NCBI GenBank assembly: GCA_910588935.1
Contig: CAJUSM010000026.1
Location: forward strand, 1-36,082
Length of the DNA: 36,082 bases
Direction: 5' to 3'
Source: an uncultured Oscillospiraceae bacterium
GTDB taxonomy: Bacteria > Bacillota > Clostridia > Oscillospirales > Acutalibacteraceae
In this document: piece by piece, positions 15,802 to 23,659 of the stretch
Layout: the number at the start of each line of letters is the position of its first letter
Numbering within the stretch: the stretch's first letter is position 1
The notes under the pieces: model-generated
The model's input: the letters and a program-made list of their open reading frames with translations, nothing else
The model's database searches: none
Told to the model about the DNA's origin: nothing
Translations under genes and position numbers: made by a program

Positions 15802-17592
15802 TTATCTGCCGGCAATGCCTGTACCGTTAATCAGCTTATCCAGCACCTCGTCCAGGGTGGTAAGCAGGCGGCAGGCGGCAGTGTAAGACTTTTGGAACTG
15901 CATCATACTTACAGCCTCATCGTTCAAATCTACGCCAGAGACGGAATCCCGGCTAATAGAGAGCTCTTCTTGGGACAAAATCCGGTTGTTCAAAATCTCT
16001 ATGGTGCCCTTGGTATCATCGCCTAAGGTGGAGTTGAAATCAGTCAGCATCCCCTGAAAACTGCCGGTAAAGAAGGGGTCATCATTCACATAGTCTCCCG
16101 GGAGCCCGCCAATATCGCTGGGTTTAAACTGGATATCGTCCTTGCCCATCAGGGTAATCATATGGGAAATGTTGTCGTTGGCAGTGCTGCTGGTGTTGTT
16201 GGGATCCCGGCTTTGCACAATGCGTACCGTGCCGTCAGCCCAGCTCTTGGAAATAGAGATATTCTTCGCGGTAATAATGGTGCCGTCAGCGCCCACCGCG
16301 TCATTTGTATCGCCGGAAATACTAAACAGGTTGCCGGGTTTCTTATTTGCATCGGCAACAAAGTCATTGCCGTTCATATCCTTTGTATTTGCCTCATTAA
16401 ACATACTGGCAAATTTATTGGCCAAACCGTCCAGCACCTTCTGGTAATAAGGGATGCCCCGCTTAATGGTAGCTTTTGCATCACCAGCCATAGCCGCCTG
16501 GTCCGCCTTGGTCAGGTACTCGCCCTTTTCGGTAAGCATTTCCCGCATGGCCTGGAGAGAACCGCCAATTAAAGCCGTATCGCCGAGCTGCAGGGGGTAA
16601 TCCTTATCTGCCGCGGAGCCCACACCGGTCCGCTTAAGCTCTCCCCGTTTATCCTCCAGCTTGGAAACCTGGAGCTTAAAATAAGGATCGTCAATCATTT
16701 TGCCGGTGCCGTCATCCACCTGCTGCATGGACAACTGGCTCCCGTATATACCGTCAATCAGCACAGCGTCTTTCATGCCGGAAAGGGAGATGGTCAGCTT
16801 TTCCACGGTCATGCCAGCGCCAATGCGTTCGTTGGAGTAGGTTACATCAATGGGCAGAATCGCGGAGAGCTTGTCGATAAGCACGTTCCGCTCATCCCGC
16901 AACTCCAGGGCCTGCTGGCCCCGTTCGCCAATCATCCCCTCTTTGCGCTCTGCTTCGCCCAAAGCGCCGCTGCTAATCTCCGCCTTACGGATCTGCTCAT
17001 TTAGCTCCCGAATGCTGTCCAAAATGGTGTTGGCAGAGGCCAGCTCCTCTTTATAGTCGTTAATGGTGTCCTTATAAAGGGTATCCAGCTTATTGGCAAA
17101 GGTGTTAAACCAGCCCACCAGGTTTTTGGCCGCGGATCGAACAGAGGAATCGTAGGTATTGTCCCCGGCATGCTCGGTGTTCATATTTTGCAGTTGCTCC
17201 AAGAACTCGCTGAAGCCGGCCTCAATAATACCGTTGTCCTCATTTCCCTTGCCTACCTCGTCCAAGATCATGTTGATCTGCTCCAGCACGGCAAGCTTGT
17301 TGTCGTAAAAGCCCACCTGGGCCGTCTCGTTCCGGTAGCGGATATCCAGGTATGGATCCCGCAGCTGGGAAACCCCGGTGCCCAAAGCGCCCGCGCCTAC
17401 CCGTACATCAAACTGTGAGGCATAGCGGTCGCCGCCCCCAATATACAGGGCCCGCTGGTCCAAAGACTGGCGGGTGTAACCGGGGGTATTGAGGTTTGAA
17501 ATATTATTACCTGTAATTTCCAGCGCCTTCTGAGAGACCATAATGCCCAGCCGGGCCATGGTAAAGCCGCTGAAAGTAGATATCGTGCTCAT
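15802..17592 (-). CDS. flgK: Flagellar hook-associated protein 1 (FlgK)
   Basis: The first hook-filament junction protein, 596 residues. The N-terminal rod/hook consensus is intact: MSTISTFSGFTMARLGIMVSQKALEITGNNISNLNTPGYTRQ, with the NNISNLNTPGYTRQ box. The C-terminus carries the conserved SGVDLNDEAVSMMQFQKSYTAACRLLTTLDEVLDKLI. The start is ATG 17592, with GGGAGGA about 10 nt before; an in-frame upstream start would add 15 residues unlike the family. The gene is followed by flgL and preceded by its chaperone flgN. Confidence 0.97.
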   Translation of the reverse strand: MSTISTFSGFTMARLGIMVSQKALEITGNNISNLNTPGYTRQSLDQRALYIGGGDRYASQFDVRVGAGALGTGVSQLRDPYLDIRYRNETAQVGFYDNKLAVLEQINMILDEVGKGNEDNGIIEAGFSEFLEQLQNMNTEHAGDNTYDSSVRSAAKNLVGWFNTFANKLDTLYKDTINDYKEELASANTILDSIRELNEQIRKAEISSGALGEAERKEGMIGERGQQALELRDERNVLIDKLSAILPIDVTYSNERIGAGMTVEKLTISLSGMKDAVLIDGIYGSQLSMQQVDDGTGKMIDDPYFKLQVSKLEDKRGELKRTGVGSAADKDYPLQLGDTALIGGSLQAMREMLTEKGEYLTKADQAAMAGDAKATIKRGIPYYQKVLDGLANKFASMFNEANTKDMNGNDFVADANKKPGNLFSISGDTNDAVGADGTIITAKNISISKSWADGTVRIVQSRDPNNTSSTANDNISHMITLMGKDDIQFKPSDIGGLPGDYVNDDPFFTGSFQGMLTDFNSTLGDDTKGTIEILNNRILSQEELSISRDSVSGVDLNDEAVSMMQFQKSYTAACRLLTTLDEVLDKLINGTGIAGR

Positions 17593-17670
17593 GGATGAAT
17601 TTCCTCCCTGTCTTTGGAATATCTGGCAGGGCGGCACAAAAGCCGCCGGTACGTTCGCTTTTTAAGCCGC

Positions 17671-18126
17671 TCACGCCCGAAAATCTGTTTTCAGCCTAGG
17701 CGGGGGGGCATCTGGGGGTGTTTCCGGCAAGGGCTGGTTTTCCGGCATCATCCGCTGGATATCCCGCAAAACGCACTCCAGCGAAGTCATAGCCGCGTTG
17801 GATGCGGCCACATACCCATCATACCGGTTTAGGGCTCGTTCCGCCGCCTGCGCCGCCTGGCCCCGCAGCTCTGGGGGATAATGGGCGGCCAGCTGCGAAA
17901 GCACCACGTCTTGCAGGCCCATGGCTTCCAGCATTTGGTCCCGCCGGTGGTCCATGCTGCGCAGAGACATGCTGAACGCCTGCTCTTGCTTCATGCATTG
18001 GTCCAGCTGTTCCATATCCCCATTGTGGGCAGCAATGGCCTTGGTCCTCGCCACCTGGGTCAGTTGATCCAGTACATCGCCCAGCTCGTCAAGGTAGGCA
18101 ATGTACTCCTGGTATACAGGATTCAA
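17671..18126 (-). CDS. flgN: Flagellar export chaperone FlgN
   Basis: A 151-residue helical protein, of the length and place expected for FlgN, the chaperone that escorts FlgK and FlgL to the export gate. The segment LDELGDVLDQLTQVARTKAIAAHNGDMEQLDQCMKQEQ, followed by the helix around LRSMDHRRDQM, fits the family. The last 30 residues are Pro-rich (PENQPLPETPPDAPPPR), probably disordered. It starts at TTG 18126, with GGAGG 7 nt upstream, 2 nt past the flgM stop, so translation may be coupled. It stands directly before flgK. Confidence 0.88.
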   Translation of the reverse strand: MNPVYQEYIAYLDELGDVLDQLTQVARTKAIAAHNGDMEQLDQCMKQEQAFSMSLRSMDHRRDQMLEAMGLQDVVLSQLAAHYPPELRGQAAQAAERALNRYDGYVAASNAAMTSLECVLRDIQRMMPENQPLPETPPDAPPPRLKTDFRA

Positions 18127-18128
18127 GA

Positions 18129-18437
18129 TTAAACCTCCCCCAAGAGCAGCAGCTTCTTGGCAATGTTCCCGGCGTCAATCTTGTACTCGCCGGCCTGCAC
18201 CTGCTCCTGCAGGCTGGCCAGGGTACCAGTGGTAGTGGCTGTGCGCACCTCTTGGGAAAGCTTGCTCTGCAGCTCCATTTTATATGGGTCGGCGCCTTCC
18301 CGTACGCTTAGCGTCACCTTATCAAACTTTTCAGCATTATGCGCCGCTTGGGCCGGAGCCTGGGCTTGATGCTGCCGCAGCTGGTTTACCCTTACCGCGC
18401 CGCCGATAGGATTAAGATTCGATGTGGATGTAATCAT
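18129..18437 (-). CDS. flgM: Anti-sigma-28 factor FlgM
   Basis: A 102-residue FlgM, which binds and holds the flagellar sigma factor until the hook-basal body is complete and FlgM is exported. The C-terminal part carries the family pattern DKVTLSVREGADPYKMELQ, followed by LASLQEQVQAGEYKIDAGNIAKKLL, the helices that contact sigma-28. The N-terminal half is Gln/Ala-rich, probably unfolded as in other FlgM. I chose ATG 18437 with AGAGGGA upstream over an in-frame start 45 nt earlier that would read through the leader. It is the first gene of the flgM-flgN-flgK-flgL operon. Confidence 0.9.
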   Translation of the reverse strand: MITSTSNLNPIGGAVRVNQLRQHQAQAPAQAAHNAEKFDKVTLSVREGADPYKMELQSKLSQEVRTATTTGTLASLQEQVQAGEYKIDAGNIAKKLLLLGEV

Positions 18438-18491
18438 TAGGCATCCCTCTTTTCCGAATAGAAAATCAGATAGAATTTGCATTCTACATAA

Positions 18492-18535
18492 ATTATCGGA
18501 TGGCCCCCAGAAAAATTAAGAGGCCATCCGATAAT
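18492..18535 (-). promoter_or_regulatory. 14-bp palindrome with sigma-28-like promoter before flgM
   Basis: Arms 18492-18505 and 18522-18535 are 14-bp perfect complements around a 16-nt spacer, located between cheB and flgM. Read on the minus strand the second arm ends CCGATAAT (18499-18492), close to the sigma-28/SigD -10 consensus GCCGATAA/T, and TTAA (18519-18516) lies 16 nt before it as a partial match to the TAAA -35. A start about 10 nt on would give flgM a leader of about 45 nt. The same hairpin could also end the cheA-cheB transcript, though no strong T-tract follows. Both readings are possible. Confidence 0.5.
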
Positions 18536-18578
18536 AAATTGAAATCTTTTTGTATTTTTCTCTCAAAAGCGCCGGTTT

Positions 18579-19628
18579 TCACCGGCCGGTCTGAAGGCTC
18601 CGCAGCAATACGCTGGCAATCCGCTCGCAGCTGGCCTGCTCGCACACGGCTCCCCGGTCGTAGGCCACGCCGGGCATTCCATACACCACACACGACTCTT
18701 TGTCCTGGCCAATGGTGTAGGCTCCCCGCTGGCGCATACGCAGCAGCCCTTCGGCGCCGTCGGCGCCCATACCGGTCATAATAATGCCAACCATTTTGCA
18801 GCGCACATTGTCTGCCATAGAGTGGAACAGGGCATCCACCGAAGGCCTGTGGCCGCTCACCTTATCTCCCATAGAACAGGAAACATAGTACTCCCCGGAG
18901 GGGGTACGGTTTACCCGAGTCTGCAGGTCGGCCGGCGCTACCAGGGCCAGGCCCCGGGTCAGCTTATCCCCATTGGCCGCCTCCCGCACCTCCATACGGC
19001 ACAGGCGGTTCAGCCGCTCGGCATACATCTTGGTAAAACCTGGGGGCATGTGCTGCACAATTACCATGGCAGGAATATCCGCCGGCAGGCGCTTCATTAC
19101 CTCCAAGGTTGCCTCGGTCCCGCCAGTAGAGGCGCCCAAGCCAATAATATAGGGGTGCTGCACCGACAGCGGCGCAACTGGCAGAGAGGCCGTTAAGTCC
19201 GGCTGGGGCTCATGCACCACAGCGGCAGGCCGGCGCACCTTGGCGCTGGAGGCCTCCACCACTGCCTCTGCCAAAGACTGGATAAAGGCCTCCCGGCTCT
19301 GCACCCCGTCTGGCTTGCGAACAAAGCCCACCGCGCCGGCGTGGAGGGCATCGAACACCTTTAAATTCAGGGAGGATACCAGCACCACCGGCAAGGGATG
19401 CTTTGGCAAAAGCTTTTTTAAAAACTCAATGCCGGTCATACCAGGCATCTGTACATCACAGGTCATTACATCGGGGTTTAGCTTTTCCACCTTGGTCTGG
19501 GCGTCCATGGCGTTAATGGCGTAGCCGATAACCTCTATCCTTGGGAATTTGGCCAATCCATCCATAATTGTTTTTCTGGCAACTATAGAGTCATCTACAA
19601 CCAATACCCGTATTTTATTCGAACGCAA
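18579..19628 (-). CDS. cheB: Chemotaxis protein-glutamate methylesterase CheB
   Basis: CheB removes methyl groups from chemoreceptors and can deamidate their Gln residues. The receiver domain (residues 1-120) has acidic pocket Asp12-Asp13 and phospho-acceptor Asp58 in CDVQMPGM. A linker of about 40 residues leads to the esterase domain with catalytic Ser167 in GASTGG, His in VQHMPPGFT and Asp in TGMGADGAEG. Length 349 is normal. The start is TTG, with GGAGGG upstream; no ATG is near. It is the last gene of cheA-cheW-cheR-cheB. Confidence 0.97.
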   Translation of the reverse strand: MRSNKIRVLVVDDSIVARKTIMDGLAKFPRIEVIGYAINAMDAQTKVEKLNPDVMTCDVQMPGMTGIEFLKKLLPKHPLPVVLVSSLNLKVFDALHAGAVGFVRKPDGVQSREAFIQSLAEAVVEASSAKVRRPAAVVHEPQPDLTASLPVAPLSVQHPYIIGLGASTGGTEATLEVMKRLPADIPAMVIVQHMPPGFTKMYAERLNRLCRMEVREAANGDKLTRGLALVAPADLQTRVNRTPSGEYYVSCSMGDKVSGHRPSVDALFHSMADNVRCKMVGIIMTGMGADGAEGLLRMRQRGAYTIGQDKESCVVYGMPGVAYDRGAVCEQASCERIASVLLRSLQTGR

Positions 19629-19676
19629 TCTTTAACCCTCCCGCTTCTCAGATTTGAACAGCTCCCCGCCGGAAGC

Positions 19677-20516
19677 TTAGGTCTTTTTAAAAATGGAGGT
19701 GGCCACCCTGTCGTAGGGCAGCTCTCCCGGCAGGTTCTCTGCCTTGCTGATAACCAGATAGCCGCCGTGCACAGTGGCGTCATACATCCGCCTGGCCAGA
19801 GCCATTTTGGTGGGCTGGTCAAAATATATCATCACATTGCGGCAGAAGATTACATCGAACTTCCGCTTAAACTGGATGGGGTCCATCAGGTTAAACTGTT
19901 TAAAAATTACATTGTTTTTTATCTGGGGCGCCACCTCAAACATTTTTCCCCCCGCGGGCTTAAAGTAGTTCTTTTTCCAGTGGGGCGGAATGGTATCCGG
20001 CAGCTCGTATACTCCCCGCTTGGCCTTGCTTAGGGCGTCCAGGGAGATATCCGAGGCCAAAAGCCTGGTATCCCACTGGGCTGCCTTGGGGCCTAGATAA
20101 TCCATAATATACATGGAAATATTATAGGGCTCCTCGCCGGAGGAGCAGGCCGCGCTCCATATAGAGAGGCACCGGTCCTTTTCGTGCCGGCGCACCACTT
20201 CCGGCAGGATAACCCGGGTAAAGTAATCAAAGGACTCTACCTCCCGCATAAAATACGTATAATTTGTGGTTAGGCGGGAGAGCAGCTGGTTAATGTCGTC
20301 CCCTGTGCCCTTTTTCAGCAGGTAATCCACATACTCGGTAAAGTTTCGAAAACCCATGTTCTTTACCGTGCTGGCAAGGCGGCTGTTCACCAGCTGCCTT
20401 TTCTGGTGCAGGTCCAGGCCATATTTGCTTTGCACAAACTTGACTAGGCGGTTAAAATCGCTTTCAGATATACTCATGGAGGGGGGGTTAGAGGAACTGT
20501 TTTTACTGATGTCCAT
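19677..20516 (-). CDS. cheR: Chemotaxis protein methyltransferase CheR
   Basis: CheR methylates receptor glutamates with S-adenosylmethionine. The 279-residue protein has the helical N-terminal domain (residues about 15-85) and then the methyltransferase core: FMREVESFDYF, the SAM-binding IWSAACSSGEEPYNISMYI, and DVIFCRNVMIYFD, all family hallmarks. The ATG overlaps the end of cheW by 14 nt, so translation is likely coupled. A gap of about 50 nt leads to cheB. Confidence 0.97.
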   Translation of the reverse strand: MDISKNSSSNPPSMSISESDFNRLVKFVQSKYGLDLHQKRQLVNSRLASTVKNMGFRNFTEYVDYLLKKGTGDDINQLLSRLTTNYTYFMREVESFDYFTRVILPEVVRRHEKDRCLSIWSAACSSGEEPYNISMYIMDYLGPKAAQWDTRLLASDISLDALSKAKRGVYELPDTIPPHWKKNYFKPAGGKMFEVAPQIKNNVIFKQFNLMDPIQFKRKFDVIFCRNVMIYFDQPTKMALARRMYDATVHGGYLVISKAENLPGELPYDRVATSIFKKT

Positions 20517-21006
20517 ATATAAGCTGGGTGCAGTCCAGCACCATCAGGGTTTTGTGCTCCCCAGGCAGGCTGATCATCCCCGTTACCATCTTCTGAGACT
20601 CCATGCCGCTTTGGTAAGGCACGGGCAAAATCTGCTTTTTCTCTATATCAAATGTTTGGTCCACCTCGTCTACCAAAATGCCCATCTGGATTCCCTCCAT
20701 ATCCAGAATCACGGTGCTGAACCGCTCCTCAGGCATCTGGCCCATTAGCAGCCGGAAATCAATAATCGGCACAACCCCGCCCCGCAGGTTGATTACACCC
20801 TTGATGTGGGGGGGCAGCATGGGTAGCCAAGTAATGGAGGTGGCGGATTGAATCATCATCTCCTTCACGTATTTGGTATCCACGCCATAATAAATCCCGC
20901 CGGAAAGGAAAATAAGATATTTATCCGTTTCCTGCTGAACCACTTCCCCGTCCGGAGTAAGCTCCACTTCTTCAGCCTGTACGGCTGTCATTGTCTCTTC
21001 TGCCAT
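20503..21006 (-). CDS. cheW: Chemotaxis adaptor protein CheW
   Basis: A 167-residue CheW, which links receptors to CheA. The core runs from YLIFLSGGIYYGVDTKYVKEM through LPPHIKGVINLRGGVVPIIDFR and VILDMEGIQMGILVDEVDQTFDI to LVLDCTQLIYG near the end, matching the family throughout. An acidic extension of about 25 residues precedes the core. The ATG has GAGAGGAAAGGA upstream. It has its own promoter in the gap after cheA. Confidence 0.97.
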   Translation of the reverse strand: MAEETMTAVQAEEVELTPDGEVVQQETDKYLIFLSGGIYYGVDTKYVKEMMIQSATSITWLPMLPPHIKGVINLRGGVVPIIDFRLLMGQMPEERFSTVILDMEGIQMGILVDEVDQTFDIEKKQILPVPYQSGMESQKMVTGMISLPGEHKTLMVLDCTQLIYGHQ

Positions 21007-21033
21007 AAAAGCGCAAATCCTTTCCTCTCAGCT

Positions 21034-21061
21034 CCGCGGGCAGCCTTGTACCTGCCCGCGG
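21034..21061 (-). promoter_or_regulatory. GC-rich hairpin in the cheW leader
   Basis: Arms 21034-21043 and 21052-21061 are 10-bp perfect complements with an 8-nt loop. No T-tract follows on the minus strand, so it is not a standard terminator. It lies just upstream of the cheW ribosome site. It could be an attenuator, a processing site or an mRNA stabiliser between cheA and cheW. Confidence 0.45.
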
Positions 21062-21165
21062 TTATGTTCTGCTCTGCGTTTCCCGTGCTTTTCGTAAAAG
21101 AAAGGCAGCCGTTTTACGGGCAAGGGAAACTCTGTAAATTCAAGAAACGCTTGCTTCTAGATTTT

Positions 21166-21194
21166 ATTATACCATAAAACCCTGGGCCTTGCAA
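21166..21194 (-). promoter_or_regulatory. Internal sigma-A promoter for cheW-cheR-cheB
   Basis: TTGCAA (21194-21189), a 17-nt spacer and TATAAT (21171-21166) on the minus strand, with TGG directly before the -10. It lies immediately downstream of the cheA stop codon, and would give the downstream genes a supply independent of cheA. Confidence 0.65.
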
Positions 21195-21198
21195 GTGC

Positions 21199-23289
21199 TC
21201 AGCCTGCCAGAGAAGCGGCATAAATGCTGGCCACGTCCAGAATCAGGCTAATATCGCCGTTGCCCAGAATGGTACAGCCAACCAGGCCGTAATTCCGTAT
21301 GCCGTAGTCGTTCACATAGTCTGGCAGGGGCTTTACCACCACCTGCTGCTCGCCAATTAGCTCATCTACAAACAGGCAGAAGGAATTGTCTCCAGATTCT
21401 ACCCACAGGATAATACCATTCTCCACCTCGTCGTGGCCGGTTTCCATTTGGTAAAATTCCTTTGCCCGCACAATGGAGTAGAAATTGTCCATCACCTTTA
21501 ACATTTCGCCCTTGGCCGCATCGTAAATCACATCCGCGTGGGTGATCTTCTGAATCGAGCGGATGTCCTTAATCGGCACGGTAAATACAGAGTCGCCTAC
21601 CGCAACCTCCATGCCGTCCATAATAGCCATGGTCAGGGGGATCTTCAGGGTGGTGGTCATTCCCAAGCCCTTTTCGCTGCTAATGCTCACCGTGCCGCCC
21701 ACAGCCTCCACATTGGACTTTACCACGTCCATGCCCACGCCTCGGCCAGAGTACTCGGTGACCTCGGTGTTGGTGGAAAAGCCCGGCATCAAAAGGAAGT
21801 TGAGAATATCCTTGTGGGAATACTCGGTTCCAGGCATTGCCAGGCCTTGGCGCATGGCCTTCGCCAAAATCGCTTCGTCATCCGCCCCGGCGCCGTCGTC
21901 TTTCACCTCAATAATAACCTCGCCGCCGGTATGCCGGGCAGCCAAAATAATTCTGCCTACCGGGTCCTTCCCCGCGTTTATCCGGTCCCGCACATCCTCC
22001 TCTATGCCATGGTCCATGGAGTTACGCACAATGTGCATCAGCGGGTCGCTAATGCTGTCCACAATGGTCTTGTCAACCTCGGTATCCTCCCCTTCCAGCA
22101 CCAGGTTGACCTCCTTGCCCAGCTTCTTGCTCATATCCCGGACAATTCGCCGCATTTTTTGGAAAGTAGTGGAAACAGAAACCATGCGCAGAGACATAGA
22201 GACATCCTGGAGCTGGTCGGTAAGGCTGCGCAGCTGCCGGGCAGCCGAGGTAAAGTTATCCAGCTTCAGCCCCTTCAGGTCTGGAGAAGCGGTTACCATA
22301 GACTCTGTAATAACAATCTCGCCCACCACCGCGTTCAGCTCGTCCAGCTTGCTTAGGTTTACGCTGATCAGGCTCTCCTTCTGGTTTTTGTTGTTATTAT
22401 TGTTCTGCTGGGGAGCGGGAACAGGGGCCGCCGCCGGGGCAGCCGGAGCGGGCTGAGCCGCCGGGGCAGGGGCCGCCTCCTGCACCGGGGCGGGCTCCTC
22501 TGGGGCAGGCTGGGGTTCTTCTGTATATTCAAACAGGGTGTAGTCCGCCACAGAGCCCGCGTCCTTTACCACTGCCACCGCCTTGGTGCGCAGCTCCTCG
22601 CTGACAAAACGGAGGAAAAAGCCCTGGTCCACGATAAAGCTGGCTGTCTCAGAATTGGTTCCCACGTCCGCGGGCAGATAATCAAAGTGGCTCTCGTCCT
22701 CGCAGGCGTCCTTTACAGCCGTGGCCAGCATAAACGCCCGCAGGTTTTCCATACCGCTGCCCTCATCAAAAAACACCTGTATGCCAAAGGGGAACTGGCT
22801 GCTGCCATAGCTGGCAGAGGCGTTCTCTGCCCCGGCCTGGCCCTGTTCGGCGGGCGCCGCCGTTTCGTCGGCCTCTTCTCCGGATTTGCCCTGAATTTTA
22901 TCTGAAAAGCTCTTAATATTCGAAAGGATATTGTCGATATCTTCTGTGAGGATTTCGTCATTTTCCAGCTTTTCCACCTCTGCCTTAAAGAAATCTATAG
23001 CAGTAAAAATCAGGTCAAAAAGCTCTGGGCGCAGCTCAGGGGCCACCGCCTCCATGCCCTGATCCCGGATAATGAAAAACATATCCTCAATCCTGTGGGC
23101 AACCGTCATCAGATTGTCAAACTCCATCATGGCCGAAGAGCCCTTTATTGTGTGCATGATGCGAAAAATTTCATTTACATCGTCTTGGGAGAAGGTCTTT
23201 CTGTCCTCGGCGCCCAGCACCATCTCGTCCAGAGACTCTAGAAGCGTGTTCATTTCATACAGATACGCTTCCATCATATCGTTGCCCAT
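21199..23289 (-). CDS. cheA: Chemotaxis sensor histidine kinase CheA
   Basis: A 696-residue CheA. The P1 phosphotransfer domain carries the phospho-accepting His46 in IMHTIKGSSAM. A regulatory P2-like domain of about residues 165-255 follows, then a Pro/Ala/Gln-rich linker with poly-Asn. The dimerisation helices are followed by the HATPase: N box HIVRNSMDHGIE, G1 box DDGAGADDEAI, G2 box GRGVGMDVVKSNVEAVGGT. The CheW-like P5 domain makes up the last 150 residues. The start is ATG 23289, with AAGGTGG upstream; the longer frame would cover the promoter. It is the first gene of the che operon. CheY, its phosphate acceptor, is not in the window. Confidence 0.97.
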   Translation of the reverse strand: MGNDMMEAYLYEMNTLLESLDEMVLGAEDRKTFSQDDVNEIFRIMHTIKGSSAMMEFDNLMTVAHRIEDMFFIIRDQGMEAVAPELRPELFDLIFTAIDFFKAEVEKLENDEILTEDIDNILSNIKSFSDKIQGKSGEEADETAAPAEQGQAGAENASASYGSSQFPFGIQVFFDEGSGMENLRAFMLATAVKDACEDESHFDYLPADVGTNSETASFIVDQGFFLRFVSEELRTKAVAVVKDAGSVADYTLFEYTEEPQPAPEEPAPVQEAAPAPAAQPAPAAPAAAPVPAPQQNNNNNKNQKESLISVNLSKLDELNAVVGEIVITESMVTASPDLKGLKLDNFTSAARQLRSLTDQLQDVSMSLRMVSVSTTFQKMRRIVRDMSKKLGKEVNLVLEGEDTEVDKTIVDSISDPLMHIVRNSMDHGIEEDVRDRINAGKDPVGRIILAARHTGGEVIIEVKDDGAGADDEAILAKAMRQGLAMPGTEYSHKDILNFLLMPGFSTNTEVTEYSGRGVGMDVVKSNVEAVGGTVSISSEKGLGMTTTLKIPLTMAIMDGMEVAVGDSVFTVPIKDIRSIQKITHADVIYDAAKGEMLKVMDNFYSIVRAKEFYQMETGHDEVENGIILWVESGDNSFCLFVDELIGEQQVVVKPLPDYVNDYGIRNYGLVGCTILGNGDISLILDVASIYAASLAG

Positions 23290-23350
23290 ACTGTTTCCAC
23301 CTTTTCGTCTAGATTGCCGGGCCGCCGTTGCAAGCAGCCGAAGCTTCTTT

Positions 23351-23379
23351 ATTATAACACAGGGCCGCGAATTTCGCAA
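23351..23379 (-). promoter_or_regulatory. Sigma-A promoter of cheA
   Basis: TTGCGA (23379-23374), a 17-nt spacer and TATAAT (23356-23351) on the minus strand, about 60 nt before the cheA ATG. Confidence 0.75.
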
Positions 23380-23610
23380 CAAGCAAAACGCGGCTTTCCA
23401 GTTGGTATTTCGGCCAAAGAAGAAAAAAGATAAGCGCTTTTTCTATGTTATCTGGATTTTTACCAAAAAATCCGGTTTCGCCTTGCCCCTTTCCTGCCCG
23501 GCTTTTCTTTAGAAGATGGAATTTTGTAAACTTTTTGTGAATTTTGCCAAGGCGTTGGCCGGCCTTTTTTCAAAACCGGCCTTTTTGCTGTTCCATTTAT
23601 CTCGGAAGTA

Positions 23611-23619
23611 TGCTATACT
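23611..23619 (+). promoter_or_regulatory. Extended -10 promoter of the FliK-like gene
   Basis: TGCTATACT is an extended -10 element (TG-n-TATACT). The -35 position (23591-23596, TTCCAT) is poor, as is common for extended -10 promoters. Transcription would start near 23626, about 35 nt before the ATG. Confidence 0.5.
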
Positions 23620-23659
23620 GTTTTAGATTACAGATCGAACTTTTAGGAGCGGAAGAGAT

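Larger units (their letters stand above)
23290..23659. other. Divergent promoter region between cheA and the FliK-like gene
   Basis: This 370-bp stretch holds no gene. It carries the cheA promoter (minus), an extended -10 promoter for the FliK-like gene (plus) and, between them, a GGCCGG/CCGGCC inverted repeat (23557-23562 and 23576-23581) followed by T5 on the + strand, which may be a weak terminator or an operator. The cheA side is A/T-rich. Confidence 0.55.

Noticed and set aside
21538..22456. Two open frames of 270-300 codons on the + strand
   Set aside because: They are antisense to cheA, a certain gene, and arise from its codon bias.
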